NCBI GenBank assembly: GCA_039105265.1
Contig: JAPFFF010000006.1
Span: forward strand, 3,968,001-4,032,000
Length of the DNA stretch: 64,000 nucleotides
Reading direction: 5' to 3'
From: Tritrichomonas musculus
Lineage: Eukaryota; Parabasalia; Tritrichomonadida; Tritrichomonadidae
Numbering within the stretch: the first letter of the stretch is position 1; the number at the start of each line of letters is the position of its first letter. The translations under genes were made by a program, and so were the position numbers. Positions 38,125-48,933 of this stretch are shown in pieces. The notes under the pieces were generated by a model. It made no database searches. It worked only from the letters and a program-made list of their open reading frames with translations, and was not told the DNA's origin.

Positions 38125-39078
38125 TTAAGCAAAATATGAAATTATAACATCTTCTGGTTTCAAGCTACTCTTTTTATCTTCTTTAAAAACAAGAAAGTCA
38201 GGATCTTGCCCTGGATTAACTTTCATTACTGACGCCTTATTTCCAGATCTGTACATGTAATTTGGAGCACTCCAAACTGTAACAAGCTGATTGTCGAAAA
38301 GCCAAGTGTATCCAGGCATTGATAACTGATGAGATCTAGCAATAAATTTAATTTTGTTAATATGCAAAAAATTTTTAACTTCGTTGGGACCAAAAATATA
38401 ACCTGCTCCTCTTCTATTAGGAACAAATCGTGCTACATCGTCTGGGTCAGACCAGCATAAATCAGCAAAGGCACCACTCTGAGGAAGCTCTTGACGCCTT
38501 TGTATATCTGTAGCTAATCTTCCAATGCGTTTAATATCTGGTGAAAGACCTCCATGAACACAATAGATATCATGATCAATTACTGCAGAAATTGGCAACA
38601 AATCAAAAACATCGTTGAAAAGAAACCAAATCCCGGCATGCCCATAAATTTGAAGGCAATCATTAAACAATCCATACATTTGATTAACTTGCCTTGATTC
38701 ATGATTTCCTCTAAGTAAGTAGATGCTTTCTGGATACTGAATTTTTAATAGTGCAAGGTATGCAAATGTTTCAATTGATGAATACCCTCGGTCAACATAG
38801 TCGCCTAAAAAAACGTATTTATTGTTATCAAATACTTCACCTGATTTTCTAAAAAGTTTAAATAAATCGAGCATTTGACCATGTATATCACCAACAACTG
38901 TAATAGGCGAACTTAAGTAAAGTACATTGGGCTCTCGAACGAGAATTTCTTGTAATCGATGACATATACTAACAAGAACAGATTCTTCAATATGCCCACT
39001 TTTAGCTAGCTCGTCACGAAGTTCTGCTGGTTTTAAAGTATCAAGTTGATTTCGATCAAAGTTTATCGAGCGAGCCAT
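38125..39078 (-). CDS. PP2A/PP4/PP6-type Ser/Thr phosphatase catalytic subunit (317 aa)
   Basis: All metal and phosphate motifs of the PPP family are present: GDIHG at 63-67, GDYVDRG at 92-98, RGNHES at 123-128, HGG at 175-177, and a late SAPNYMYRSGNKAS. The RGNHESRQ and YRSGNKAS wording and the short C-terminus IISYFA place it with PP2A/PP4/PP6 rather than PP1. The C-terminus ends YFA, where PP2A-type enzymes end YFL with a methylated Leu. Length is normal. It acts as a general protein phosphatase, with substrate choice set by regulatory subunits. A second divergent gene of this group lies at 48934-50016. Confidence 0.92.
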   Translation of the reverse strand: MARSINFDRNQLDTLKPAELRDELAKSGHIEESVLVSICHRLQEILVREPNVLYLSSPITVVGDIHGQMLDLFKLFRKSGEVFDNNKYVFLGDYVDRGYSSIETFAYLALLKIQYPESIYLLRGNHESRQVNQMYGLFNDCLQIYGHAGIWFLFNDVFDLLPISAVIDHDIYCVHGGLSPDIKRIGRLATDIQRRQELPQSGAFADLCWSDPDDVARFVPNRRGAGYIFGPNEVKNFLHINKIKFIARSHQLSMPGYTWLFDNQLVTVWSAPNYMYRSGNKASVMKVNPGQDPDFLVFKEDKKSSLKPEDVIISYFA

Positions 39079-39628
39079 ATCTTATCGAAAGATTTTCTTA
39101 TTTATATTTTCAATATGAAAGGTGTAAATTTTCGCCTTTGTATTAAAATCCACATTCAAATTTATTTGAAATAATTAAAATTTCAAAATAGCTCGTTTTA
39201 TACTAATATCTATAAATGAATCATTTTCAAACAAAATTCATATAAAAAAATCAATACTTAACATTTTGAATATTCTAAAGAATATTTGTGTGAGTATTCG
39301 TAAAAAAAATGTTTTTTTTTTTACGAATATATTCAAAAAGTTTTGTGAAATTTTTCAAATAAAAAAATCAAGGGTTATTCAAAAATACAATAAAACAAAG
39401 TTTATAGCAGATCAAATGCATTTTATACGACCAATGCAAATTTGATTATTTACTACCATTTTTCTTTTTAAATAATCAAAAAAAAAAAAAAAAAAAAAAA
39501 TATTTATCATAATAATAAAATAAGTCGATTTGCCAAAACTTTATTATATATATATATATATTAAAAAACATCATTATTTTTTTCAATTAAGAACAATAAT
39601 AACCTTATTACAATATAATCTTTGCTTA
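39079..39628. other. Spacer between two leftward genes
   Basis: AT-rich, with a poly-A run at about 39478-39500 and a TA repeat at 39547-39562. No gene, hairpin of note or inverted-repeat element is seen. Confidence 0.4.
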
Positions 39629-42600
39629 TTACAATTTTGCTAATCTTTCCTTCATTCTTTTAGCTTCAACTGTTCTTCCTTGTTTGCATAATGTTTCTTC
39701 AACTTTATTTATAGATTCAATATCATTTTGCTCTTTGAGCCAATTTGTAAATGCAATAAAATGAGAATCAATTAAAGTCTCAGTTGCTTGCTCAATATTA
39801 CCATTAACAATGAATTTGAATATCTTTTGTCGATCAAATCCGTTTTTGAGAGCATCATCGAAATGAAATCCGTTCATTAAATGATTAAGGACTTCATTTC
39901 TGTCTTTAATACTTATTAAATGAGATCCAAGCTCAGCTGCAAGGGCAACACAGCCAACTTTACATAGCATTTCTGCTAATTGCCCCCATCCAACTTTTTT
40001 CTTGTTGACAATGAGGTAATTAATTGGCTTTGGTGTTAATGAAAGCAGATTTAAAACATTACGCATAACAGATGTATGCTGAGATTTATTTGGCTGCCAT
40101 CTAACCTTTTTAGTAATAATCATATCAATTGGAATTGAAACAGATTCAACGAACATTTCGAATATCTCGTCATTTCTCAAAGTAGAAGGTATTGCGTAGA
40201 AAAGTGGAATAATGTTGAGGATAATAAAGAGAGGATCAAAGATGAGTAAAATTCGGAGAGATTCGCAAATCATATCTATATTATCAACTTTATTACATAT
40301 AATAAACCCTAGTAAAGTTTTGGCGATTCCATGCAATTGATTTTTCATTTCTTTTATATGTGGATCTTTATTTTTTTCATCAGAACTATCGTCGTTATCA
40401 TCATCACCAACACTTTCTTTATATTCTTTATTTAACGTCTGAAGTTTTTCGAATAAATATTCTGAGCTTAAATGAGAAGGGACCGGAATATGTATTTCTT
40501 CAAGCATTGAATTAAAGTAAAAGTCAGCCGGCTTAATAGTTTCTGGTATTTTAGCATCACTTATTGTTATCCAACACTGAACCGCGAGGGATCTTGAGAG
40601 CCATGTATTTTTTTTATCAGATACAAAAGCATCAAGCCAAGATATCGCTTTCTGATTATCCCAATCACGAAGGATAAACAAAGCGCGCTGCAAATTTTGC
40701 GGTTCAACAGTAAGTTCAAATAAATCAGCATGCTTAACATGATGCGTTTGTTGTTGCTGTTGTTGCTGCTGCTGATGAAATTGATGTTGATTAGAAACAG
40801 ATGAACTTTTGCTCATATCATCTTCTTTTTCAATTTGGCTTTCATCTTCAGTCAAAAATAATTTTATTAATTTACCTTGAATTTCAATCAAATCAAGGTC
40901 AAATCGAGTTGATAATTTTTTGGCGAAAATATGAAGCCTGTTCCCTAATTTTTCATGTAGTTCAATTTTGGAATAAAGAACTTTCAATAATTTTTCTGGA
41001 TCTCTCATATATATGTTGTTGAAATATGAACCCAATCCTAGCCTCATCAAGTCAACCATTGTCTGCTTAGTTTTTCTAATATCAAATAATCCAAGAGCAT
41101 TTAATAATTCTATTTGATCATTCATAGAAAATCTTTTCATTAATTGAAGAATTTTCGGAGCACAAGATGAAGAAGAACTATTTTGCAATCTATTTAAAAG
41201 GGGTTTATAATCTTCAAATTTTAGCGATTTCATCTTATGAAGCATTAAATCTAATAATAAGTCATCTTTAGATATTTTGAAGAACTCAGTCAAAGGCAGA
41301 ATTTCGAAGATATTTTCCACAGTAATTGCCGATTCTAAAACACCTTTTGGATTTTGCTTGAGTTTGTGATAATCAATTGTTTGGTGAAGTGAAGAATGCA
41401 AAATATTCAATATTTCAATATCATCTCGATAGATTGGATCGATTCCATTTAAGCTGATCAAAATAAATTGAAGTAGTGAATATTTATACCCATCAATTGA
41501 AGGAAAAACTGTTTTCAAATAATCCTTCTTTATCTTTTGATCTTCTATCGTTGCTATGAAAGCAATTGAATCTGCTAATCGGTTGGGATCAATAGATAAA
41601 AAATTATTGATAAATTGATCTTTTTCCCAAATGCTTGTGTCTTGAGGGAAAATCTGATACATTTGCTTCAAATCATTGTTAATAATTGCCATGAAGTGAT
41701 TTGTTTTATCAGCATCACTGCAATCACTTTCAATTATTTGATTTACAAAATGTAGTGGGATAGAATAAAAAAGAAGATCTTTACCGGGAGAATATTTTAA
41801 CGCAATTTCAAGTCCATACTTGTAAACTTTAAGTATGAGGAAAATTGGATCTTTGGTAATCATTTGATGTGCATAGTTTTGTAAATATTCGAAATAAAAC
41901 ATTATCGTTGATTGATTTACATATTTTGAGAGCTTGTCATAAATTCCATCGGCATAGTAAACGTAATCAACGGAGCCACAAACGATATCAATAACCTCGT
42001 TATTAGAGAGCTGCAAAGTTGAGCAAATTTCATCAAATTGGCTTGGTTCAATTTGCGATAAAAGCCTATCAAAAAGTTGCCGTTTTCCCCAAATTATCTT
42101 AATCTCGTCATATGAAACAACAATGCCGAATTTTTCTGCCAAATCATATATCGGTTTAATTTCTTTCATATTTCTAAGTCTTCGCAGTTTATTTGCATAT
42201 TCAATTGGATCGTCATAAGGTTCACCATTAGCAATAGAAGATAATGAACTTTCTTCGTCGAAATTATCGATTTGAGATAAATCTATTGAAGGAGATCGTT
42301 TAAACGAATCTAAAGAAGTTCCAGGTCTTAATTTTGTTGGATTACGCGGAATCTCGCCAATAGAACTTGATCTCATTATAAAGCCTGAGGTAGATTGCGG
42401 TTTTCTTTTCACAATATTTTTTGGAACAGGAATGAAATTTATTGAAAATTTCTTTGCAAAGTCTCTTAGCTTATCTAATTCTTTCTCTGAATAGATTGTC
42501 ATAGATTCTAAAGCTTTCTTTTTATCTTTAGCATTTTTGACATGCTCGGCTACAAAACTTAACTTATCTTGAACATTCCAATCTTTTTTCGAAATAATTG

Positions 42601-43330
42601 TTACGATGTAAGATGCTATGTCAATTGAATGCACGTCACAAAAAGGTAAAATTGTTGTTTTAAGGATTTTACGAAGTTCAGATGCTGTTGATGTTTTAGA
42701 AATTAGCATTCGTACGTAATCTTTTTTATCTAATCGAGTGAATTCCATGAGCTTAATTGGCATTCTAAAATTAATTATTTCTCCTATCGCAGATCTAAGA
42801 TAGAGCAATTTTTTCCAAGCCGACGATGCATTTTCGAAAGTTAATTTTTGATGTTCCTTAATAAATTCTCTCCATGTTAAATTATTCATGTAAAGTTTGT
42901 CAATACATTTTGCATTATGACGAAGACTCCATGAAAACGTGGCTGTGACCAAATGAGATGCATATCGTAAATCTGACAAATTGGTAATATGATAAACAAT
43001 CCATTGAACAGGAATATACTCAACTCGAAACATTATAAAATAAATATAATCTTTAAACTCAATTCGATTTTGCTTTGCATTATCAAAATAATCTAAAAAG
43101 AAGTGCGTAAGTTCAGGATGACGTCGGCAGATGATAAAACAAATTTTAATTGGTCTTTGCGGTAAAATTGTTTTTAAAGCGAGAGCAAGATTGCAAGATT
43201 TAAAGTTTTCCCACATTTCTCTCGTTCCATGAGGATGAATAATCTGAAAAGTTCCAAGGAGATGGAATTTATAATATTGCTCATGGGAGAGAAGGTCGTT
43301 CTCGATTTGAGTTAATTCGTTCTCATCCAT
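39629..43330 (-). CDS. Large helical-repeat protein, 1233 aa, function unknown
   Basis: Almost entirely predicted alpha-helical by its Leu/Ile/Lys pattern, with no catalytic motif, signal peptide or membrane span. Residues 310-380 are a Ser-rich, probably disordered linker. A polyglutamine tract flanked by His (about residues 847-865) and an acidic stretch (GDDDNDDSSDEKNKD, about 975-990) separate the solenoid blocks. The wording DWDNQKAISWLDAFV and the C-terminal block GRTVEAKRMKERLAKL recall large solenoid proteins of membrane traffic or kinetochores (Sec39/NBAS/Rod or spastizin types); this is only an impression. Intron-free, starting at 43330, divergent from the membrane-protein gene at 43804. 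Confidence 0.75.
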   Translation of the reverse strand: MDENELTQIENDLLSHEQYYKFHLLGTFQIIHPHGTREMWENFKSCNLALALKTILPQRPIKICFIICRRHPELTHFFLDYFDNAKQNRIEFKDYIYFIMFRVEYIPVQWIVYHITNLSDLRYASHLVTATFSWSLRHNAKCIDKLYMNNLTWREFIKEHQKLTFENASSAWKKLLYLRSAIGEIINFRMPIKLMEFTRLDKKDYVRMLISKTSTASELRKILKTTILPFCDVHSIDIASYIVTIISKKDWNVQDKLSFVAEHVKNAKDKKKALESMTIYSEKELDKLRDFAKKFSINFIPVPKNIVKRKPQSTSGFIMRSSSIGEIPRNPTKLRPGTSLDSFKRSPSIDLSQIDNFDEESSLSSIANGEPYDDPIEYANKLRRLRNMKEIKPIYDLAEKFGIVVSYDEIKIIWGKRQLFDRLLSQIEPSQFDEICSTLQLSNNEVIDIVCGSVDYVYYADGIYDKLSKYVNQSTIMFYFEYLQNYAHQMITKDPIFLILKVYKYGLEIALKYSPGKDLLFYSIPLHFVNQIIESDCSDADKTNHFMAIINNDLKQMYQIFPQDTSIWEKDQFINNFLSIDPNRLADSIAFIATIEDQKIKKDYLKTVFPSIDGYKYSLLQFILISLNGIDPIYRDDIEILNILHSSLHQTIDYHKLKQNPKGVLESAITVENIFEILPLTEFFKISKDDLLLDLMLHKMKSLKFEDYKPLLNRLQNSSSSSCAPKILQLMKRFSMNDQIELLNALGLFDIRKTKQTMVDLMRLGLGSYFNNIYMRDPEKLLKVLYSKIELHEKLGNRLHIFAKKLSTRFDLDLIEIQGKLIKLFLTEDESQIEKEDDMSKSSSVSNQHQFHQQQQQQQQQTHHVKHADLFELTVEPQNLQRALFILRDWDNQKAISWLDAFVSDKKNTWLSRSLAVQCWITISDAKIPETIKPADFYFNSMLEEIHIPVPSHLSSEYLFEKLQTLNKEYKESVGDDDNDDSSDEKNKDPHIKEMKNQLHGIAKTLLGFIICNKVDNIDMICESLRILLIFDPLFIILNIIPLFYAIPSTLRNDEIFEMFVESVSIPIDMIITKKVRWQPNKSQHTSVMRNVLNLLSLTPKPINYLIVNKKKVGWGQLAEMLCKVGCVALAAELGSHLISIKDRNEVLNHLMNGFHFDDALKNGFDRQKIFKFIVNGNIEQATETLIDSHFIAFTNWLKEQNDIESINKVEETLCKQGRTVEAKRMKERLAKL
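40747..40783. repeat. CAG/CTG-type triplet repeat (polyGln in the 1233-aa protein)
   Basis: TTGTTGCTG-type units on the plus strand encode nine or so glutamines in a row on the minus strand, next to His residues. It mixes CAA and CAG codons, which tends to stabilise length. Confidence 0.7.
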
Positions 43331-43803
43331 TCAAATTTTGGAAGATTTTAAGTAATCAATCTAGATAAAATTTTCAAAAGAAAGATAATTTATTGAAAAA
43401 TATCAGTTTATTTGAATTTTTCTCTATTGCATGGCAAATAAATTAACCTTATTGATAGTCCAATTAACAGATATATCATTTTAATCAACTTCTATTTCTG
43501 ATTGTAGACTATGCTAAATTAACTTTGCTTCTAATCATTGGATTAAGAAATTAAGTAATTTCTTGATGATAAACAAAAATTCAAATTAATTTAAGCATTC
43601 AATTAAACAATGTTATACTAACTTCTAAAATTTTTTGTAAATGAATACTGATTTTGAATCTTTTTCTTGGTTTTCTAATATTTTACTAAAAGAAACAAAA
43701 AATCGAATAATTAATATTTCTTGATGAAACTAACGATTGAAAAATTTGAATTATTTCTATTTATTTTATTCAATTTTCATTTCACCTATAATCAAAAAAA
43801 GTT
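43331..43803. promoter_or_regulatory. 473-bp divergent intergenic region
   Basis: It lies between the starts of two divergent genes. AT-rich, no repeat element seen. A TCATT word about 24 bp before 43804 is a possible initiator; nothing comparable is close to 43330. Confidence 0.3.
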
Positions 43804-45177
43804 ATGATAAACTCTCTTCGTAAGCGAGATTCAAATCCTCCAAATTATTCCGAACTAGAACGTAATACAATACCACAACTACAAAAAATCCTTTATGAAC
43901 TCAAAGTTGTACCACCTGCAACTACAGATCGAGATGAATTAATACGATTAATTAAACTTAAAATAACGCCACGCAGAGCAAAAAACCGTAAAATGTATCA
44001 AAGACCAGAATCTGATAGCGAATCTTCTACTGAAGACGAATCCGAAGAAAATGACAATTTCAATGTATCTAAAGATCAATTTGATGATGCGCCAATTCAA
44101 ATAGAAACCACTGATAACCAACAAAATTCAGATTTGAATTTACCAGGAAAAGATGAAAATATTCCATCAGCAGAATCAATGATGGCGGATGATGAATTTT
44201 CTAACTCTGCATTTGATGCTGAAAGTTCTATTGTTTCACCACAACGTGACTCACAACCTCGTCTTCCAACAAAACTATTTCCGTCAAAACCCAACTTTAC
44301 TCGAGAAAATGTTGATGATGGCGATAAAAATGACGAAACTAACAATGAAAAAGCTGATGAACAACTTCGTAATAATTCCGATCAAATTTCTTATTCGAAC
44401 TCAGATGTTGAATGGAGTTCTGGAACTGGATGGAGCTCGAGCAATGCATTGAGTCCTGGCTCTGGCTGGGGATCAAGCTCTGAAAGACAAAGCCCTCAAA
44501 GAAGAACAAGCGTATCACCATCAAAACCAGGAAGGAAACATAATCACCAGAATTCAAAGCCTATTCGTCGACAAAAAGTTAATAGCAGCAATGATAACAT
44601 TTTTTCGACAAAATTACTCTTATATTTATTATTGCTTTTCTTATTATTCCTTCTTTTATTCTTCCTTCTTCTCGCTCTCATCCCATTACCAGGTGAAAAT
44701 AGATATCTTACTCATTGCCCAAAACATGCAACTTGTAACGAAAAGCAAGAAGGCAATATTACCATGTATACTATTAAAACTTGTGATGCGAACTATGTGA
44801 AAATGCAAGAAGATGTGATTCAAGTTTGTGCTCCAAAAGATCAGATGAATACTTACAGAGATACTCTTAAAGCTGCTTCTTATATATCTCATACCAACGG
44901 AGATTGTTTCTTCAACAGTGAAGATATTGATATTGAGCATATCAGGAAACGCTATTCTCATGTTGAAGAACGTTTGTTATTAGATCCTGACTTTTACACT
45001 GTCAAAGAAAGAAACAATTTCTTTAGAAGCCTTATTATCCAATATGAACCAACATGTAGAGCATTTCATGCCTGTGATGATAGCCCTGCATTTACTGGGC
45101 TCATAATAATTTTATGTTTTATTGCTTCATATATGATTGTACGCCATTATTCACATCAATTAAATAGTATTGCATAA
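43804..45177 (+). CDS. Inner nuclear membrane protein, Man1/Src1/Heh-like
   Basis: The 457-aa protein has an N-terminal HeH/LEM-SAP-type helix pair (about 15-56: YSELERNTIPQLQKILYELK, then a DELIRLIKLK helix). A long acidic and Ser-rich nucleoplasmic stretch follows, with basic patches (RRQKVNSS near 257-264) that could serve nuclear import. The first membrane span is at about 268-296 (very Leu-rich). A luminal domain opens with HCPKHATCNEK and contains six or more cysteines, like the Man1/Src1 C-terminal domain. A second span lies near 428-447, and a short tail follows. This two-span order is that of yeast Heh1/Heh2 and Man1, which tether chromatin and help assemble pores and the envelope. 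No other family shares all these parts. Confidence 0.75.
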   Translation: MINSLRKRDSNPPNYSELERNTIPQLQKILYELKVVPPATTDRDELIRLIKLKITPRRAKNRKMYQRPESDSESSTEDESEENDNFNVSKDQFDDAPIQIETTDNQQNSDLNLPGKDENIPSAESMMADDEFSNSAFDAESSIVSPQRDSQPRLPTKLFPSKPNFTRENVDDGDKNDETNNEKADEQLRNNSDQISYSNSDVEWSSGTGWSSSNALSPGSGWGSSSERQSPQRRTSVSPSKPGRKHNHQNSKPIRRQKVNSSNDNIFSTKLLLYLLLLFLLFLLLFFLLLALIPLPGENRYLTHCPKHATCNEKQEGNITMYTIKTCDANYVKMQEDVIQVCAPKDQMNTYRDTLKAASYISHTNGDCFFNSEDIDIEHIRKRYSHVEERLLLDPDFYTVKERNNFFRSLIIQYEPTCRAFHACDDSPAFTGLIIILCFIASYMIVRHYSHQLNSIA

Positions 45178-45819
45178 TATTAAAAAAGCTAATAGTGTTG
45201 ATGAATGCCAATTTAAAAAATAGCAATAAAAATATTATATGATATATTAAATATAATAAAAAAAAGTATGTTAAACTGTTTGTTTTATGCGAAATAGATT
45301 AAAATCCAATGTAATAGAGAGAATGTAATCAACGCTTCCTTAACACAAAAAGCTTATTATCTAACTGAAAGAAAATAAAGTATTCAATTTTTTTATAAAT
45401 ATATCAGATTGGCCATTTCTTTAAAGAAATAAACAATACATTTGACGTGCATTCGAACAAGTGCAAAAATCAACATATATCACAAATAAATATTGATCAA
45501 TCCTAGATAAAAAAAATAATCATTGTTACATGTAAGAGATTCCCTCTCGAATCATGCCATAAGCATAAACAATATTTTTAGACTAACTTTTCACAATAAA
45601 TTGGGTATCAGCATCAAATATTTGATAAAGATCAAATAATGAGCCTTTTTTTTAATACCACAAATTACACACAATATTTCAAATTTAAATTCACATATAA
45701 TACCAAATAAGAAAAAAAAAAATCATTTCTAAACAAACAAACAAACATTTGAAAACAAAATATATTGACTTCTAAATTAAAGAATGAATCATTCAAAACT
45801 TTTTTTTTTTTTTTTTTTT
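45178..45819. other. Spacer between convergent genes
   Basis: AT-rich 3' region with a run of about 20 T at 45801-45820 that touches the stop codon of the leftward gene. No gene or element seen. Confidence 0.4.
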
Positions 45820-47151
45820 TTACAGTTTCAAATCTTCCAAGAATCCATCTTCATCGAACTCCAGTTCGTAAGGATCAGTTAGAATATCTACATCCTCACG
45901 ATTCTTGACATCCTCAACGATAGACTCAGAAATCTCAATTTCGTAAAGCGACAAAGTATCTCTTATTCGTGCAATTCTTGCCGCTGAGTGATTTACTCCG
46001 TTGCAAGTCTTTATGGCGAGCTTCAGAGCATCGACATCGTTATTTTGGTAGAGAGGGATTTTCCCGCCATCTATCATTGTGTTAGTTGACAGGTTTATCC
46101 ACGTGCTTATCCAATCGACATCCCTGAGGCACCTCCTTGTAGTTATGTCTGCCAGGCCGAGTCCGCAAGCGTTATGATGACTTTTCTGCGAAATTCCACG
46201 AATGAACAATTTTTTGCAATGAAAATCATTCTCAAAGCCGGGCATGAATCCTCTACCTGTGACATTCGGATCAGCACCTTCTCCGCTTATATTTTTGCCA
46301 ATTTGGTCGATGATCAAGACGTCGATGTTGTCAAATTTCAAACGAGGAAGTCTTTCTCGTGCTTTTTCAAGTAATATATGGTCGCCTTCAATTATTTGGT
46401 CTTTGACAAATGCTTTTAATTCGGATATTTCATCATAAGCGTTTTGAACTAGACCTATACCCATGATGACGTTCATTTTTCTCAGAAAAAGTTTCGCTGC
46501 TTTTGGTATTCTTTCTGAAAAAGTGGAAAAGCCTTGTTCATGGAATATTGAACAGCCTTTGTGCTTGGCTATACCAATGGCAATCATTTTACATAATCCA
46601 CTCTCGTTGTAGCCTTTGAAGTCCGTATGCGGTTTAATCTTATTGAATATAATTATGCCATCTGCTTCATATGCATATTTGTCACAGTAGATAGGAGTGC
46701 GGAATTTATCATCTAATTCACCTATTTTGATAACATCCATCGTAGCTTTGATTGGTACACCCATAGCAATCTCTGTAATACCATAGCCATTTATAATTTC
46801 AAGATTGCCTTCAATAGTACCACCACCATGACTACCCATAGCTGGAATTATGAAAGGTTGAGCTTCCCATTCTTTTAATTTATCGCAAATAGTACGGATA
46901 ATGAGAGGGAGTTGTGGAATACCCCGACTGCCAACGGTAATAGCAATAGATTTACCTTTTAATGCGTCTTTATCGATTTCAATGTTATCAAGTTCGTTGT
47001 TTAGGTGTGATTTTATATTTTCAATTTTGTCATTTGCATATTTTTCTCGTATTCTTACCATTTTAGGAATATGTATATTTTCAATTCCTGGTATTGGAAA
47101 ACTTATTTCAGGGAAATCTATAAATTTCATCATTGTTTGGCTTGAAGTCAT
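45820..47151 (-). CDS. LarA-like (lactate racemase domain, DUF2088) protein, bacterial type
   Basis: The 443-aa protein matches the layout of nickel-pincer racemases: IIPAMGSHGGGT at about 102-112 with His108, then KPHTDFKGYNESGLCK (173-188) with His175 and Lys188, and His197; LarA uses a His near 108, a His near 174, a Lys near 184 that holds the cofactor, and a His near 200. IGKNISGEGADPN near 280 is typical of the DUF2088 group in anaerobic bacteria. The substrate may be lactate or another 2-hydroxy acid. Its G+C is higher than its neighbours'. The family is rare in eukaryotes, so bacterial transfer to an anaerobic protist is likely. Maturation needs LarB/C/E, none of which is in the window. 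Confidence 0.8.
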   Translation of the reverse strand: MTSSQTMMKFIDFPEISFPIPGIENIHIPKMVRIREKYANDKIENIKSHLNNELDNIEIDKDALKGKSIAITVGSRGIPQLPLIIRTICDKLKEWEAQPFIIPAMGSHGGGTIEGNLEIINGYGITEIAMGVPIKATMDVIKIGELDDKFRTPIYCDKYAYEADGIIIFNKIKPHTDFKGYNESGLCKMIAIGIAKHKGCSIFHEQGFSTFSERIPKAAKLFLRKMNVIMGIGLVQNAYDEISELKAFVKDQIIEGDHILLEKARERLPRLKFDNIDVLIIDQIGKNISGEGADPNVTGRGFMPGFENDFHCKKLFIRGISQKSHHNACGLGLADITTRRCLRDVDWISTWINLSTNTMIDGGKIPLYQNNDVDALKLAIKTCNGVNHSAARIARIRDTLSLYEIEISESIVEDVKNREDVDILTDPYELEFDEDGFLEDLKL

Positions 47152-47545
47152 TTAATATTTGGCCAATTAATCACACAAAAAATGAAAATCAATAATCATT
47201 CCATATTGATTATCAAATTGCTGGATCAATTTATTTATTTCACTTTTTTTTTTCCCCAAAAAAAAAACATTACCTGGCTCATCTCTGGAATTGTGAAAGT
47301 TTTTAATGATTTTGTGGTAAATATGATATATACAAAGATAGATAATGAATGAAAAAGTAAACGTAATACTTTATTTCTAATTCGGTATTTCGTAAAAACA
47401 AATATTACATTAGTATTCAGTAAAAAAAAAAATTAAAAAATATCAGAGACACTCACCTCAATAACAAAAAAAGGTGAATTTACCATTTATATCCGCATAT
47501 ATATTATATCTAAAAAGTTACTATTATTAGATATAGATAGAAAAC
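47152..47545. other. Spacer between two leftward genes
   Basis: AT-rich with T and A runs near 47243-47270. Nothing else recognised. Confidence 0.35.
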
Positions 47546-48724
47546 TTATGAAGTAGCTATTTCGTTTCCAAAAATAAATCTTGCATTCATATTGATTCTT
47601 TGTTCTGTATTACTCGTCATTGCAGGTTTAAGGTTAACGCCAAATTCTTCGAACCATGGATGATTCAGTACTTCATCAACTGTAGGTCTTTGGGATACAT
47701 CTTTACAAACCATTTTACAAATTAAATTTTTAGCATTTTCAGATACATGAAAAAAGGGATTGTAATCATCAACACTAAAACCAACAGGGTGCTGAAAATC
47801 AATTTCACCATTGAGGTGTTTGTCAATATTATAATGTTTGTAATCACCAAAAGGATGCTTTCCTGCAAGAAGCTGATATAAAACAATACCCAAAGAAAAT
47901 ACATCAACTTTATTACAGTCTAAGCGTTAGAATTTGAAATTTAAAGACTTAATCTTAATTTCATTAAAAAGTAAAAAACAAAAAAAAAGCTTATCAACTA
48001 GTTAATGAAATTAAAATCGAGAATAATTAAACAAACAACTTACCTTTTTTTTCCATCGACATTTAAAATCAATACTATTAATGTCTTTTTCAATAAGTTC
48101 AGGCGCTGCATAATTTATTGTTCCCACAGCTTCTGCCTCACGAAATCCAAACCCAAAATTGCATGCTAGACCAAAGTCTCCCAAAACAGCAAAAGGACCT
48201 TCTTCCGTTTCTTTTATGATTAAAATGTTTTCAAGCTTGACGTCTCGGTGCCAGATACCTCTTTCGTGGAGATAACTTAATGCTTCTAAGACATCACTTA
48301 TGATTTTACAACTTGTTAACTCTGAGAGAATTTTATAATCGCTATATAAATATCTAAATAAATCTCTGTTTGCACGATGCATTACAATTGCAATAAATCT
48401 TGCTTCATCCTTTGAAATTATATAATCATTTACGGCCTTTATAATATGTGGATGATCGAGTTCTTTCATGAATTTCAACTCATTTCCATATTTATTTTGA
48501 ATAAAATATACATATGGAATGCATTTTATTACATATTCATTATTAGATTCAGTTTTTAAAGTAGTCAAAACAACACTTGATTTCGTTTCCTGAAGTACAT
48601 TAGCAACACAGTATGCACCAATCATTCTAGGAATTCTCATCGATCTGTTTACATCCTCTGAAATTTCCAGTGCATTTGTCATATCTTCATCATCAAAATC
48701 ATTCATTTTATTTTTTAACAACAA
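47546..48724 (-). CDS. Ser/Thr protein kinase with probable intron and a frame problem
   Basis: Exon 1 (48724 to about 48044) carries the N-lobe and the catalytic loop: IKCI with the ATP-binding Lys, HRDVKLEN, DFGLA and TINYAAPE. Exon 2 (from 47919 to 47546) begins with CNKVDVFSLGIVLYQLLAG and ends the C-lobe with the RPTVDEVLNHPWF block. CAMK/SNF1-like. Between them lies a sequence with a GTAAGT donor at 48043 and TTCTAACGCTTAG as branch/acceptor ending at 47920. Splicing there joins the exons out of frame by one base. One more A in the eight-A run before the donor would restore the frame, so a length error or a real defect in that run is possible; a different donor (GTCGAT, about 20 bases upstream) would also keep the frame. 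Either Met at 48724 or 48706 may start it. Confidence 0.7.
47920..48043 (-). other. Probable spliceosomal intron (124 bp)
   Basis: On the minus strand it starts GTAAGTTG and ends TTCTAACGCTTAG. Trichomonad introns end with a fused branch-point/acceptor of the form (A/T)CTAAC followed by a few bases and AG; this fits. It contains stops in all frames. The sequence on either side is clearly two halves of one kinase domain. Confidence 0.65.
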
Positions 48725-48933
48725 AGGTAAATTTATTTTACCTATTGAGAAATTACATTATAAATATTTCTTTTAATGATTAAATACTTTTTTTAATTTT
48801 AATTTTTAATTTATATTACAAAATCTCAATAAAAATATAAGAATTATCAAATAAAAAAATGTAACGAAAAATAATTTTTTGTTAGAAAAATTGACAACTA
48901 GAATTCTTATAATTTTTTTTTTATATTTAAAGA

